The notes under the pieces: model-generated
Told to the model about the DNA's origin: nothing
Databases searched by the model: none
What the model saw: the letters and a program-made list of their open reading frames with translations, nothing else
Part shown: in pieces, positions 13,446 through 25,378 of the stretch
How the letters are laid out: each line of letters begins with the position of its first letter
Position numbering within the stretch: position 1 is the first letter of the stretch
Program-made: the position numbers and the translations under genes
NCBI GenBank assembly: GCA_023375675.1
Contig: JALQBC010000006.1
Coordinates: forward strand, 1,116,001-1,180,000
Length of the DNA stretch: 64,000 nt
Direction: 5' to 3'
Source of the DNA: Cytospora piceicola
Taxonomy: Eukaryota > Ascomycota > Sordariomycetes > Diaporthales > Cytosporaceae

Positions 13446-14460
13446 TTATATAATAACCTTACTTTTACGCTTACTAGGCCTTTTATAACTAACTTTTTAA
13501 CTATAATTCTTATATCGCCTATATCGTATTTTATTACTATTTAAAGTATTAAAGTAGCTACTTAAAAACTTAAGTAATTTTAAGTATTTTAATTAACCTT
13601 AAGTTAATACTATTTAATACTAACTACCTTAATACTAAATATTATATATACAGAAAAAGAGTAAGAGATATTAAATACTTAAAGAAAGTATATATACTAA
13701 TATAATATTTAATTTATAATTTTATTTTAAAAAACGTATACGTCGACGTAAACTATAAATAAATAAATAAAAAGCCTTATAGAGTATATACGCCGGCGTA
13801 AAACTAAACACTTAAACTAAACTAAAAACCTTATATAAAAACGTTTTATTAAACTAAGTTTAAAAGCGAGTTTATAAAAGTATACTTAGCTATATATAGC
13901 TAAGTATAACCTTTACTTACCGGGACGTTTACTTTACTAAAAGTAGACTTTAACGTAAAATTTTTAAAGATTTCGTAAACAAGACTATAAAATACTTTAA
14001 CCTATTAAGCTTTAGCTTTACCGGCTAAAACGTTTATAAAGACGTAATAAGCTAGCTTCGCTAAGCCGGTAATAGCGGTATAAATATAGCCGTCTTAAGT
14101 ATAGTAAGCGTAATATACTTTTATACTTAAAAAACTACCTTTAAAAATATTAAAATACTATCTTATACTCCGACTAACTAAAGCCGATTTTATATAACTA
14201 ATATATAGGTCGGCGTATAAGCTACTTTTAAATACCTTAAGCTTAAAAGGGTTTTTTTTAGTTTTATTACTAGCCTTACTTTTAGCTTTTTAAAAATAAA
14301 CAGACTAACAGTAAGCGGCGGCGGCTATAGGTAAGCCGGGGTTATTATAGTTATTATCTTCGTTATTATCGTTATTATTATCGGAGGGAAAGGGAAAAAG
14401 GGAGGGCTTAGTTAAACAGTTATATATATAAGCAGCTATATATTAGTTAGTAATATAAGC
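13446..14460. other. RIPped sequence without recognisable genes
   Basis: AT-rich with abundant TAA and TAG in all frames. It contains a short inverted motif near 13615-13650 (TTTAATACTAACTACC followed by TTAATACTAAAT) that resembles the hairpin-family termini described elsewhere in the block. A slightly more GC-rich portion at about 13980-14400 may be decayed coding sequence, but I cannot assign it. Confidence 0.5.
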
Positions 14461-14608
14461 GATAATACTCGAGATAAGCAGGAATATAAAGGGTAGTAAT
14501 AATACTTAAGATAAGCAGGGAATATAAAAGGTAGTAATAATACTCGAGTAAGTAAAGATTATAAAAGGTAGTAATAATATTCGAGTAAATAAAGAATATA
14601 AAAAGTAA
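14461..14608 (+). repeat. 37-38 bp tandem repeat, about 4 copies
   Basis: Units of the form TAATACTCGAGATAAGCAGG followed by GAATATAAAAGGTAGTAA repeat head to tail with transition differences. Unit lengths 37, 38 and 37 argue against coding periodicity. Confidence 0.75.
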
Positions 14609-14988
14609 TTTATATAAATAATAAATAATAAAAGGCGTAACTTATATAAAAGGGGGCTTAAGCTGCCGATCTTACTTTTATAAGCAGGCTTCGAAGCTAC
14701 GTTTTTTAATTATAAAAGTTAGTAATTATTTTCGGATAGTAATAACTAAAATAAATAAAGTAAGTTAATATATATATACTTTTAATACTACCGGCGTAGC
14801 TTTTTTTTTTATTTAGTAAGTTGTTAATATAAAGATTATAATTAAGCTAAAAAGCGTATATACCGGCCTTTATAGCTTAAGCGGCTATAAGTAATTTAGT
14901 AAGGGAGGTAAAAGGTATTTTATCTGTATATAGTAGTTAGTTTTATAATTACTTTAATCGAGCTATAAATAGAAAGCGTAATACGAAC

Positions 14989-14990
<2 letters not shown>
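14609..14990. other. AT-rich spacer
   Basis: RIPped sequence between two repeat arrays; no gene, no hairpin-family copy and no other structure that I can support. Confidence 0.4.
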
Positions 14991-15035
<45 letters not shown>

Positions 15036-15083
15036 GTAGTAGTAGTAGTTATAGTAGTAGTAATAGTAGTAATAGTAGTAATA
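14991..15083 (+). repeat. TTA/TAG trinucleotide microsatellite
   Basis: About 15 TTA units pass into a run of AGT units and then degenerate AGTAAT units. Interconversion of TTA- and TAG-type triplets through transitions suggests one ancestral triplet tract later changed by RIP and slippage. Confidence 0.85.
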
Positions 15084-15445
15084 AGGATGTTTTTTAAGCT
15101 TAACTTTAAAAACGCGTTTAAAGGTACTTAGGTATATACTTATATTAAAATAATAAAAAGCGAAAACATGCTAATAACAGAAAGTAATTTAATTATACGC
15201 TATATAAAGTAATTAAGCTTTTAAAAAGAGCTTCGGCCTTAAAAGTAATAAAGCCGGCGTAAACGTTAATATACCTAGTATATTAAATATACAAGTATAT
15301 ACTTTACCTTACTAGAAATAAGTATAGTAGCTTGAAATAAATATAGTAGTTTAAAATAAGTACGGTATAGCTTCCGAGCCTTTTAGATAAAGGAGTTTAT
15401 TTATATTATATTATATAATTATATACTTTTAGTAGCCTTTTTTAT
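15084..15445. other. AT-rich spacer
   Basis: RIPped; a direct repeat AGTATAGTAGCTTGAAATAA / ATATAGTAGTTTAAAATAAG lies at about 15320-15360. No gene visible. Confidence 0.4.
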
Positions 15446-15928
15446 ACTTTAAGTATTAACTACTTAGAAACTTACCTTAAGTATTTTAAGTTACTTTAAA
15501 TACCTTAACTCGCCTTAAGTATACTAACTATTTTAAACACTTTAGCTTACCTTAAGTATACTAACTACCTTAAGTATTATAACTTGCCTTAAGTATTTTA
15601 ACTTACTTTAAGTATCTTAACTCTACTTTAAGCGTATTAACTTACTTTAAGTATTCTAACTCGCTTTAAGTATTTTAACTCGCTTTAAGTATCTTAACTT
15701 ACTTTAAGTATACTAATTCGCTTTAAGTATACTAACCTGCTTTAAGTATACTAACTCGTTTTAAGTATTTTAACTCGCCTTAAATATCTTAACTTTACCT
15801 TAAGCATACTAACTTACTTTAAGTACCTTAACTCGCCTTAAACACTTTAACTTACTTTAAATATCGTAACTCGCCTTAAGTATATTAACTCGCCTTAAGT
15901 ATATTAACTTACTTTAAGCATCCTAGTT
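15446..15928 (+). repeat. 19-bp minisatellite, about 24 copies
   Basis: Units of the form CTTTAAGTATYTTAACTCGC, 19 bp with small indels, run head to tail for about 480 bases. Variation among copies is mostly C/T and A/G. The unit length is not a multiple of three, so it is unlikely to be coding. It is directly followed by the 66-bp array. Confidence 0.85.
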
Positions 15929-15970
15929 AGCAATAAGTAACTTAGTCGCTTAAGGTTAGTTAAGATATAT

Positions 15971-16350
15971 AAGGTATAGTTAAAAGGCTTGAAACTAGTT
16001 TATAGTTAGTATTAAAAAGTGCTAACTCGAAGGTAGCTAAAATGTTTAAAGAGTAGTTAAAAGGCTTAAAACTAGTATTAAAAGGTATTAACTCGAAGGT
16101 AGCTAAGATACTTAAGAAGTAGTTAAAAGGCTTAAAACTAATACTAAAAGATACTAACTTAAAGGCAGCTAAGATGCTTAAAGAGTAGTTAAGAGGCTTA
16201 AAACTAATATTAAAAGATATTAACTCGAAGGTAGCTAAGATGTTTAAAGAGTAGTTAAAAGGCTTAAAACTAGTATTAAAAGGTATTAACTTAAAGGTAG
16301 CTAGAATACTTAAGAAGTAGTTAAAAGGCTCGATACTAGTTTATAATTAG
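15971..16350. repeat. 66-bp tandem repeat, about 5.7 copies
   Basis: Units contain GAGTAGTTAAAAGGCTTAAA, then CTAGTATTAAAAGGTATTAA, then CTCGAAGGTAGCTAAGATG. The period is exactly 66 bp, a multiple of three. One minus-strand frame is free of stops through all copies (about 118 codons; 22-residue unit containing FKPFNYSLSILAT); the + frame with fewest stops has one TAG per unit. An open 22-codon unit is not improbable by chance, so coding origin is only a possibility. The unit includes AGTATTAAAAGGTA, the terminal motif of the hairpin family, and the array ends in a full hairpin copy. Confidence 0.75.
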
Positions 16351-16407
16351 TATTAAAAGGTACGAACTTATAGTTAATAATTATAAGTTCGTACTTTTTA
16401 ATATTAA
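16342..16407. repeat. hairpin microelement copy A
   Basis: Arms AGTATTAAAAGGTACGAACT and AGTTCGTACTTTTTAATATT are near-perfect inverted repeats separated by a short AT loop. The element is about 66 bp. It shares the TTAGTATTAAAAGGTA terminus with copies at 27619, 29048 and 31084. Confidence 0.75.
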
Positions 16408-19400
16408 CTGCGAAACTTATTTAAAGTTAACGTTTTTTAATACTAAACTTTAATACTTAAAAACAGAAGAGATATAATATATAGTATTATAAATAATAAA
16501 GAACGACTAAATATATATCTTTACTCGATATCTTAATTTTCGTTATTACTTTTATTATTATTAAAATCGTTATTACCTTTAAAGCCGTTATTATTTTTAT
16601 TTATAATATCGTTTAACGTTACTTTTTATACTAACGGCGATATATTACTACTCGACGGCTAAAAAGCGGTTAGCTATATTAAACACCGACGTATAGTAGT
16701 TTCGATTTCGGTATTTAATTCTATATTTAAAGATTAACGCTTTAAGGATTATTTTAAAATATACTAGTTATTATTAAAAATCTAACGTTTTAAAGTTAGC
16801 TTTATAGTATTCGAAACCGGCTATTATTTAGTAGTAATACTTTTAGTAATACTTTTAGTAAAGATACCTTTAATAATAATACCTTTAGTAATAATATCTT
16901 TAATAAAAATACCTTTAATAGTAATACCTTTAGTAGCTACTATACCCTTTATAGCGATAACCGCTTTACCTTTCTTAAAAGCTTTACTTTAAAGTAATAG
17001 CTATAAAGTTTAACTATCGCTTTCGGTAAAAGGTTAACTTTCTCTTTTAAAATATACTTATATTTTAATATAAGTAATCGAAAAGTTATTATCGATTAGC
17101 TTAAAAGTATTTCGGTTTATATAATAGCTACTTATTAAGTAATATTTTCGAAGGTTTTTTAGCTATTAAAAACTACCGAGGTATTTAAAATATATATATT
17201 CCTTTAGATCGGTAAGAATACCGTCGTTACTCGAAAAGATATCTTAAAGCTTTTTAAAAAGGTTTTTAACCTTCTTTATAAGGTTTAACAGCTCGATCTT
17301 AAGTACTAAATAGTACTTTACGATATATTTCTTCGACCGGTAAAAGATATTCGTCTTAAAGTTATAAAGCTAATAACGATACTTTTATAACGACAGGATA
17401 AAGGTAGGATTATAGAATTCGTATTCTATAATACTAAGATATTAATTATAATTACTTAGTTTCTAAAAGCTATATTTATAAGCTTAATATATATAAGTTT
17501 TTTCTTTTTATTTATTACTTTAGCCTTTTTTTTATAGACCGCGATTTTATATAGCCTTATATTTAATCTATAAATCTTAAAGTACTTACGATAAAAAAGG
17601 CTTTTAAATAGCCTTTTATATTTAAACGGTAGCTTTATCGATAATATCTATCTTACCTTTAAAATAAAGGTTAAAGTAAAAAACGACCTTTTTATAGGTT
17701 TCCGAGTCTTTATATCTCTGCTAATCCTTTTTATCGTTAGTCTCGATATAATAAACCGAGTATTAAAACGTTTTTAATAGCCTTTAGTTAAGCTTATCGC
17801 GGTCGTTTATATACTATTAATAAAATCGAAAGGCTTAATACTAGCTAAGTAAACTTATTTTATCTATTTAATAAAAGCCGTATTTATAAACTATTATCGG
17901 AAGCGATCGTTTTTTTAAAGGTATATAACTTTAACAGTATTAATTTAGGTTTCTTTTATTTTTATATCTTTCTTACTTTCCGGTATAGTCGATATAGTTA
18001 TAATAAAAGTATTTTTAAAAGAAATTATAAGCTTAATCGAATACCTTTTCTATATTAAAATAAAAGTTAATATCCCGATAAGCTTTTAAAGCTTTTTAGT
18101 TTAAAAATAACCTTTAATAATTATTATACTTATACCTTTACTTACTATAAAAGCGGTTAAGGTAGTATTAAAGCTAGCCGGCGTTAAGGTTATCGGTATT
18201 ATAATCGGGGTACCGGAAAGAAAGTAGTTAATTTTAACTATTTATAAGTTAAGTATATAAAAGGTTTAATAGGTTAAGATTAAAAATTAAAAAGTTAAAG
18301 GCTTTTATCTTAAGACGTTTTTTTAAAGCTTATCGTTCTCTTTTAAGTTTAAGATCGAGCTATTAAAATAAACTACTCGTTAAGATTTATAAAAAGTAAG
18401 TAAACTAAGCTAACTAAAACGAAAGATTATAAAAGCCTATAACCTTATTTGTAATATTACTATTTTAAGTAACGTTATAAAACTTATTTTAAAAGCTTTT
18501 AACCGGATCGAATAGGTCTAGGTATTTAATAAGTCTAACTACCGGTAATAAAAAACTTTAATACTTCGAAAATATTACCGAGTTCGGAGGTTCTTATATA
18601 ATAAGTATATAACGGAAAAAGCTATACTCGAATAGTATAATCGGGAAGCTTTAACGGTTTATAATCGATTACTAAACCTCGAGTATAAAGTCTAATAAGT
18701 AACGGTCTTTATTTAGCCGTCGGTTACTAACCTTTTAAACGGTTTAAACGATTTATTATAAAACGTTATAAATAATTTAAAAAAGGAATCGCTTTTAATA
18801 AATACTTAGTTTAAGCTTATAAAGGTTAAAGCGTGTTATAGCTTTATTATATTTTATATAGAACTTTAACGAAACTAGTATAGTATATAAAGTACTAATT
18901 ATATAGCTTAAAAAGCGTAGCTAGCTATAGTAAGAGATATAGAAAGGATAAATCGTGTTATTAAAAAGTATATAAGTTTTAAACTCCGATTTATTAAAGC
19001 TATAGCTTTTAAAAATAGCTAAGTAGCTTTATTAAATTCGGGACGCCTTTTAAACTAATACGTTATTAAGAGATTTATAAGTTCCGATTCGAAGCGTAAA
19101 AGGCAGATATTTAGCTTTAGCGAGCTTCTCCTTTAAAATCTGCGTTTTTTTCTCTATTAAAACGGTTTTAAAAACTATCTTTAAGTCTTCGTTTATTATT
19201 TTAGCTTATTACTTATACTAAGCTTAATATATCTTAACGAACCTTAGTAAACGTCGAGCTACTATTAGGTTTTCTATAGCTATAGTAAGCTATTAAAAAA
19301 CAGGAAGGCGTTAAGCTTAAAGAGTTTCGAAATTTTACAAAACTTTTTATTAAAATACGCCGATTATAAGGTTAAAGAAAAACTAATTCTAGCTCTTTAC

Positions 19401-20568
19401 TTAGTTTAAAAAGCTTATTATAACTGCTATATTAGCCTTTATATAATAGTATAAAGCCTTTTAGCGATAAGTAAATAGTATAAAAGCTTTTAAAGATAGT
19501 ATAAATAACGAAGTTAAGAAAAGGGTATTTTAGTTATTTAAGAAGTTAAGGGCTTATAGGTTTAAGTAATTATTAGTATCTGTTAATATAATTTCGGCTA
19601 ATAGAATTAAATAAAAGTTATACCGGAAGCTGTTTATAACGTCTTCGACGTGTTTACTATACTTTTATTAAGAAAGGCCGGGTATATATATATTATCCTT
19701 TTTAAAATACTTCCGAAAGAGAGCAGACTTTAGTCTTAAGGTAAGAATATCCTTAAGACCGACTAAAAACACTTAGTCGCTAGCCTTTTAGTTAGAAACT
19801 GCTTTAGTAATAATTACGTACTTATCTTTAACGTAAGGCTTAAATAATCCCTTAGGCTTATCCTTGTCCTTATCTTTAATATCGCCGAGCTTTTAGATAA
19901 TCGCGGCCTTTTATAGTTTAATAACCTTCTTAATACTTTCGCCTTAATTTATAACCGTTATCGGGTTACTTTCGTAAACGATCTTACGTTATATCTCTAT
20001 AATAAAAAGTCTATACTCTTACCTACTTAGTTATTAAGGTATTTCGACGATCGTAGTAAGTAGGAAATAAATATCGATACCGGTTAAAGTTAAAATAGGT
20101 ATAAAAAGTTCTTAAATATAGGGAGTAAATATATATCGCAAAGCCGATGTATCGAAGTATAAAAGCTTACTTTTATATACGACGATTAAAGCTTAATATA
20201 AGCTACCTTTTTCTTTTAACAGATCTATAATCGCTATATATATAAAGGCCGACTTAATACGGTTTCGGACTTTTTATTAAGAATCGGCGGTTATATTTAC
20301 TATATATATACCTTTTATATTTATTTTTAATAAAACTACTTTAATAAGAAAGAACTTTAAACTGTTTTTTTATTAAGCGAGTTAAACTAACCTATTTAGT
20401 TTACTATCGCTAATTTAAATTTATCGGTTTATAGTCTTAAAGGCGTTATTAAGGAAGCGTATTTAGTTTAGCTATATAAATACTTTAAATCTATTCTTTA
20501 TTCTTTACTAAGACTGTAAAAGGCTATCGGCTAGCTTATTATCCCTTCGGATATAAAAAGACTGTTTA
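16408..20568. other. RIPped sequence, possibly decayed coding DNA
   Basis: Four kilobases with no array and no readable gene. Degenerate (CTTTAGTAATA)n-like repeats occur at about 16830-16940. CG-bearing patches at 17500-18900 and 19000-19950 have a codon-like look, but every frame is cut by TAA and TAG and no domain is recognisable. Confidence 0.5.
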
Positions 20569-20614
20569 GCGATAGCGGTAGTAGTAGCGGTAGTAATAGC
20601 GGTAATAGTAGCGG
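20569..20614 (+). repeat. AGCGGTAGTA microsatellite-like tract
   Basis: Short run of AGCGGTAGT and AGCGGTAAT variants. Triplet periodicity suggests a former Ser- or Ala-type homopolymer tract, but this is unproven. Confidence 0.55.
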
Positions 20615-20899
20615 CTTACTTTTATACGTCGACTTTCTATAGATTTAGTTAGTATAGAGGTAAAGACTAAGATATTTAAAAAGTTTAAACTTACTATTAA
20701 TATTACTTTATTATAAATATAGGGATTATTAATAGTTTATTAGTTTTTCGTAACTTCCGAGGTAGCGGTAAAAGCAGCCTTTAAAAGCAATACTTTTATT
20801 CTTCGAATTATCTATATTAATAATAAGATAAGAAATAGTATATAGTATCGAGCTTACTTTACTTATAGTATCTAGTTTCTACTGTTTTATAGACGTAGC
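20615..20899. other. AT-rich spacer
   Basis: RIPped sequence leading into the next minisatellite; nothing else supported. Confidence 0.35.
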
Positions 20900-21391
20900 T
20901 AGGAATTAAGGTTTAAGGGATAAGGTTTAAGGGATAAGGTTTAATAAATAAAGTTTATAAAGATATAGTTTAGCAGATAAGGTCTAGGAATTAAGGTTTA
21001 GTAGATAAGGTTTAGCAGATAAGGTTTAACAGATAAGGTTTATAGAGATATAGTCTAGCAGATAAGGTTTATAAAGATATAGTTTAGCAGATAAAGTCTA
21101 AGAATTAAGGTCTAGCAGATAAGGTTTAGCAGATAAGGTCTGGTAAATAAGGTTTATAGAGATATAGTCTGGTAGATAAGGTTTGTAAAGATATAGTCTG
21201 GTAGATAAGGTTTAGGAATTAAGGTCTAGTAGATAAGGTCTAGTAAATAAGGTCTGTAAAGATATAGTCTGGTAGATAAGGTTTATAGGATAAAGTCTGT
21301 AAGATAATATCTGTAGGATAATGTTTATAGGATAAGGTATAATAGATAAGGTATAGCAGAAGAGGTATAGTAGAAAAGGTTTATAAAGATC
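20900..21391 (+). repeat. compound minisatellite built on AAGGTTTAGCAGAT
   Basis: About 490 bases of head-to-tail 14-bp units (AAGGTTTAGCAGAT, AAGGTCTGGTAAAT) interleaved with 17-bp (AAGGTTTATAGAGATAT) and 12-bp (AGTCTGGTAGAT) variants, giving a higher-order period near 57 bp. Copies differ mainly by transitions, and several TG and CA survive. Confidence 0.8.
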
Positions 21392-21500
21392 TAAAAATTC
21401 CGAGAAAGTTAGTATAAAGGAGGTAAGCTTTTAAATCTATATATTTAAGTTACCTACTTAACGGCTGCTTAAAGCTATTAATATAACTTTAAACGATTTT

Positions 21501-21770
21501 AAAGTATATCGGTAGCCTTTAAAAATAACTTCGAAATCTTAAACCGGTTTTCTTTATATTTTAAAATATCGAAAGGCTATAGTAAGCTCTCGAAAGTTTT
21601 AAACCGCTCTTCTTTATACTTTAATAATATCGGTAGCTTATAGAAATAACTTTAAAACTATAGACCGGTCTCTTTTATACCTTAAAATATCGGAGGGCTA
21701 TAATAAGCTTTTAAAAGTCTTAAACTGCTTTCCTTTATACCTTAGAATATCGGAAGACTATAAAGTAACT
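21501..21770 (+). repeat. 60-61 bp tandem repeat, about 4.5 copies
   Basis: Units include CTTTATACCTTAAAATATCG, then GGGCTATAATAAGCT, then AGTCTTAAACCG. Period alternates between 60 and 61 bp, with an ACCGGT/ACTGCT alternation at the unit ends that hints at a dimeric unit. Confidence 0.75.
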
Positions 21771-23157
21771 TAGTTAATAATAATATTAATAAAAATAAGA
21801 AAAATAATACTAGAATAGCTTTAAGTAGTCGATAAAGAGCTAAAAGCTATTAATAAAAAGGCGTTAAGTAATAGCCTTAAGCTAAAGGAAATCGTTATAA
21901 TAGCTTTAAACCCGAGTTTTAAGCTTTTTAATTATTACTATCTACTTAAGCTATATATATCGTTTTCGAGACTATTAAATTTTAGCCCCGAAATACTATA
22001 TATTCTACCTTCTATAAATACAATAAACTTAGTAGATAGTATATAGCTAACTCTATTATAACACGTCTTCTTATAATAGACCGTTTAAACGGATTACGGA
22101 TTTATATTAAATAGCAGTTTATAAAATAACTTTAAAAACTAAGCTAAAAAGCAGGCTATCCCGATCGAGAACTAAAAAGGATAAGAAGAGCTTATAATCC
22201 TTTTTACGCTTTAAGAATTTAAGTTATTATAAAACGACTTACTCGGGCCGGAGTTACTCCCTTTTATAAATATAACTAAATATAAAATCTAAGAGTAAAC
22301 AGACGAATAAGATCTTACTTTAACTAAAGTAAATCTTATCGAAATATATATTTAGGTCTGTCTTTATTATCTAAGTTTTAAAAAGTACGTTATTAACTAT
22401 TACTTAAGGTAAACTCTTCCGACGTTATATAGTAGCTTAATAGCTAGCTTTAAAATAACTAAGTTAGGAAACCTTATAGTAACTTATTAAGTAACTCTCG
22501 CTATAGCAGACACAGTAAATATAGTAACTATAGCAGATATAGTAGCTATAGCAGATATAGCTGCTACAGCTACTTAATAAGCCGAACTAGTTTAAAATAA
22601 TAGCTACAGAGCTTTATAATAAACTTACTAATCGATATATCCTTTAGGTTTATAACGAGTAAAGGATATAATAGTAAGGACCGCTAATCGCCTACCTAAT
22701 AATTATAAACGCTATAGCTAACGTTATAACCGACGATAGCCTATAACAGAATCCGAGCGTATATAAGATAATATTATATAAGGTTTTAGATATAGCCGGG
22801 ATAAGATATTAAGATATAGAAATTTATACTCGGAGTAAGAATATTTAAAGCTTATATTTAAAACGGTAAAGTTTTATTAAGCTTATTATATATAATATCA
22901 GCGTAAAGCTATTACTTTTCCGGCCTATTTTACTACTTCCTATTAAATAAAAAGAAACCTTTAAAAATATATATAAACCTAATATACCTTAAGCTTTCGT
23001 CGGTTTAAATATAGCTTAGCTAAGTAGGTAGCCGGCTATCTTATATTAATAAACTCTCTTATAAAAGAAAGACTAAGTAACGGTTAAACAGGCTAAGCGA
23101 TAAATAATAGTAAATATTAGTTTAGTTTATATCGATATATTAATAGGTATTTAATTA
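21771..23157. other. RIPped sequence with a small ATAGCAGATATAGTAGCT repeat
   Basis: A 15-bp-scale repeat of AGCAGATATAGTAGCTAT lies at 22500-22575 and keeps several CA. The rest is gene-free AT-rich sequence; CG-bearing stretches near 22150-22330 and 22600-22800 look like heavily decayed coding DNA without an identifiable domain. Confidence 0.5.
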
Positions 23158-23492
23158 TAGATATAACAGAATATAATGTTTAATAAAGTGTTTAGATTAA
23201 GGAATAAAGTTAGTAATACTAGTTAATATATTATTTATAAAGATAACAAAGTATAATATTTAATAAAGTGTTTAGATTAAGGAATAGAGTTAGTAATACT
23301 AGTTAATATATTATTTATAGAGATAATAGAGTATAATGTTTAGTAGAGTGTTTAGATTTAAAGAAGGGAGTTAGTAATACTAGTTTAGTAATAAGACTAT
23401 ATAATATATTAAGGTAGTATTTATTTTATAAATATAATAGGATATATAACGTTAAGTAAAGTGTTTAGATTAAAAAATAAGTTAATAATACT
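23158..23492 (+). repeat. 80-bp tandem repeat, 3-4 copies
   Basis: Units begin at about 23161, 23241 and 23321 and contain GTTTAATAAAGTGTTTAGAT, then TAAGGAATAAAGTTAGTAA, then TACTAGTTAATATATTATTT. A diverged fourth copy follows at about 23430. Copies 1 and 2 are nearly identical, so the duplication may be younger than most of the RIP damage. Confidence 0.8.
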
Positions 23493-23794
23493 TAAGTACT
23501 TAAGTAGTCTTTAAGTAATAAAACTAAATAGTAGCCCGATTTACGAAGTATTAAATATAAGCCTTAAAAATATTATAAGGCTAGTTAGTACTAAAAGATA
23601 TTAAAACGTTTAATTAATTAGGTTTAAAGTTAGTACTTATAAGTATTAACTTAGGTATTAGTTATACTCCTTTTTTAATAGGTATATAGGTAATAAATAA
23701 ATATTATATACGTTATAATTAGTGTTTAATTAAGGTAAATTACAGTAGTAGGAATTATTTAAATAATATTATTTTAGCATTAAATAGTACTAAC

Positions 23795-24090
23795 TCTGTA
23801 TAAAAAGATATATCTTCTATGCTCTACTAGGGTTGTAACTTTAACCTTAAGCTTCTTTTCTACCGTTTTTAGTGCGGCAGCTGCCTTTTTCTCGGGAGAC
23901 TCGACCTTAACGTCCTTTAAATTTAAAGCTTTATTTAAGCTCGAAATAGAACGTTACTCTTTATATACGTTAATACGTTTAGTCGTGTTATTATCCGAGG
24001 TTATAATAGAAATGCTATATCTGTAAGGCGATCGGAAAAAAGGTCGGGAGAAAAGTCGAAAGTCGAAAATCCGCTTAAAGCGCAGATCGG
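23795..24090 (-). pseudogene. decayed coding relic in a weakly RIPped island
   Basis: CA, TG and CC are locally common here, unlike in the surroundings. One minus-strand frame stays open for about 84 codons with a single TAA (a CAA before RIP is the likely origin), reading through KRINVYKE, then SSLNKALNLKDVKVESPEKK, then an AAAALKTVEKKLKVKVTT stretch. The segment is lysine- and alanine-rich and could form a helix or a gag-like basic region. It matches nothing I can name. No start codon is preserved, and the frame ends in a half-copy of the hairpin motif near 23775-23795. Confidence 0.5.
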
Positions 24091-24825
24091 TTAATTTAAT
24101 AAGTGAATAACGTTTAAAGATATTAATTAATAAAATCGTAATATCGGTAAGTTTAGGCCGAAAAGGATATTAATTAACTAATTAGTCGAGTTACCGAGTA
24201 GCCGAGTAGATAAAGTATAGTTCTTATACTAATTAATTTTAAACTTATTAACTATTTACCGTAATAGTATTAAAAATAATAGTAATCGACTTAAGAGATT
24301 TATTTACTTAAAAAGAAAGTCTTAAAAAATAAAAGTATACTAAAGATAAGTTTTACTTCCTTTAAATAAAGCCTACCGAAAATACTATAACGTCGATAAA
24401 TCTTTAAAGCTTTTTAACGGTTTTAGCCCTTTATAAACGTAATTTTATAGGTATTAACCTATAAAACTTAAGGTTATTTAGATTATCTTAAATAGAAAAT
24501 ATAGATAAGCTGTTATATTATAAATTAATATTAATAATTCCGAGGAACCTGGAAAGTCTTATATAATCTTTATTTTTTTTTATTAATAACTTAAACTATA
24601 GCTTTACTATTTAATAAGGTATCGTAAGAATTACTATTTACTAGTGCTCTTTAAAAGCAGTAGCTAATTAATAATAAAGATAAATTACAGTATAAGTTTA
24701 TATTTTTAAATATGTTTTATTTTATCTTTTTATAAGCCGGCCCGGGTAAAGCGATCTCGATCTAAATATAGTAAAAGCATTATCTTATAGTAAAGCTTAT
24801 AATAATAAATCTAATAGGGTAACAG
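24091..24825. other. RIPped spacer
   Basis: AT-rich, gene-free. GGCCCGGGTAAAGCGATCTC near 24735 is an isolated GC-rich patch. Nothing else supported. Confidence 0.4.
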
Positions 24826-25378
24826 AATAACAGTACAGCTTACGGTAACAGATCTAGATAACAGATCTAAGGGACAGATCTAGGTAACAGATCTAAGGGA
24901 CAGATCTAAGGGACAGATCTAAGGGACAGATCTAAGGGATAGATCTAAGAGACAGATCTAGTAAGGGGACAGACTTAATAAGGTAACAGAACCTACGGTA
25001 ATAAGATATAGTAATACCTTTAATTATATAACAGATATTATTTAATAAGGTAACAGATCTAGTAGAGTAACAGATCTAACGAGGTAATAGATCTAGTAAG
25101 GTAACAGATTTAGTAGGGTAACAGATTTAATAAGGTAATAAATCTAGCAGGGGAACAGATCTAATAAAGTAACAGATTTAGTAAGGTAATAGATTTAGTA
25201 GGATAATAGATTTAGTAAGGTAATAGATCTAGCAGGGGAATAGATCTAATAAAGTAATAGATTTAGTAAGAGAATAGATCTAGTAAAGGAACAGATTTAA
25301 TAAGATAACAGATTTAGTAAAGGAACAGATTTAACGAAGGAACAGATTTAATAAAGGAATAGATTTAATAAAGTAATA
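24826..25378 (+). repeat. minisatellite on the GGTAACAGATCTAGTAA theme
   Basis: Begins as 14-bp GGGACAGATCTAAG units (about 24870-24960) and passes into 17-bp GGTAACAGATCTAGTAA units for about 400 bases. CAGATCT (a BglII-type hexamer) recurs in many copies. Divergence between copies is mostly ACAG to ATAG and ATCT to ATTT, which are RIP-type transitions. Period 14 or 17 bp argues against coding. Confidence 0.85.

Noticed and set aside
24826..25378. Regular short repeats resembling a CRISPR array
   Set aside because: Units are contiguous without unique spacers, and the genome is eukaryotic; this is a minisatellite.
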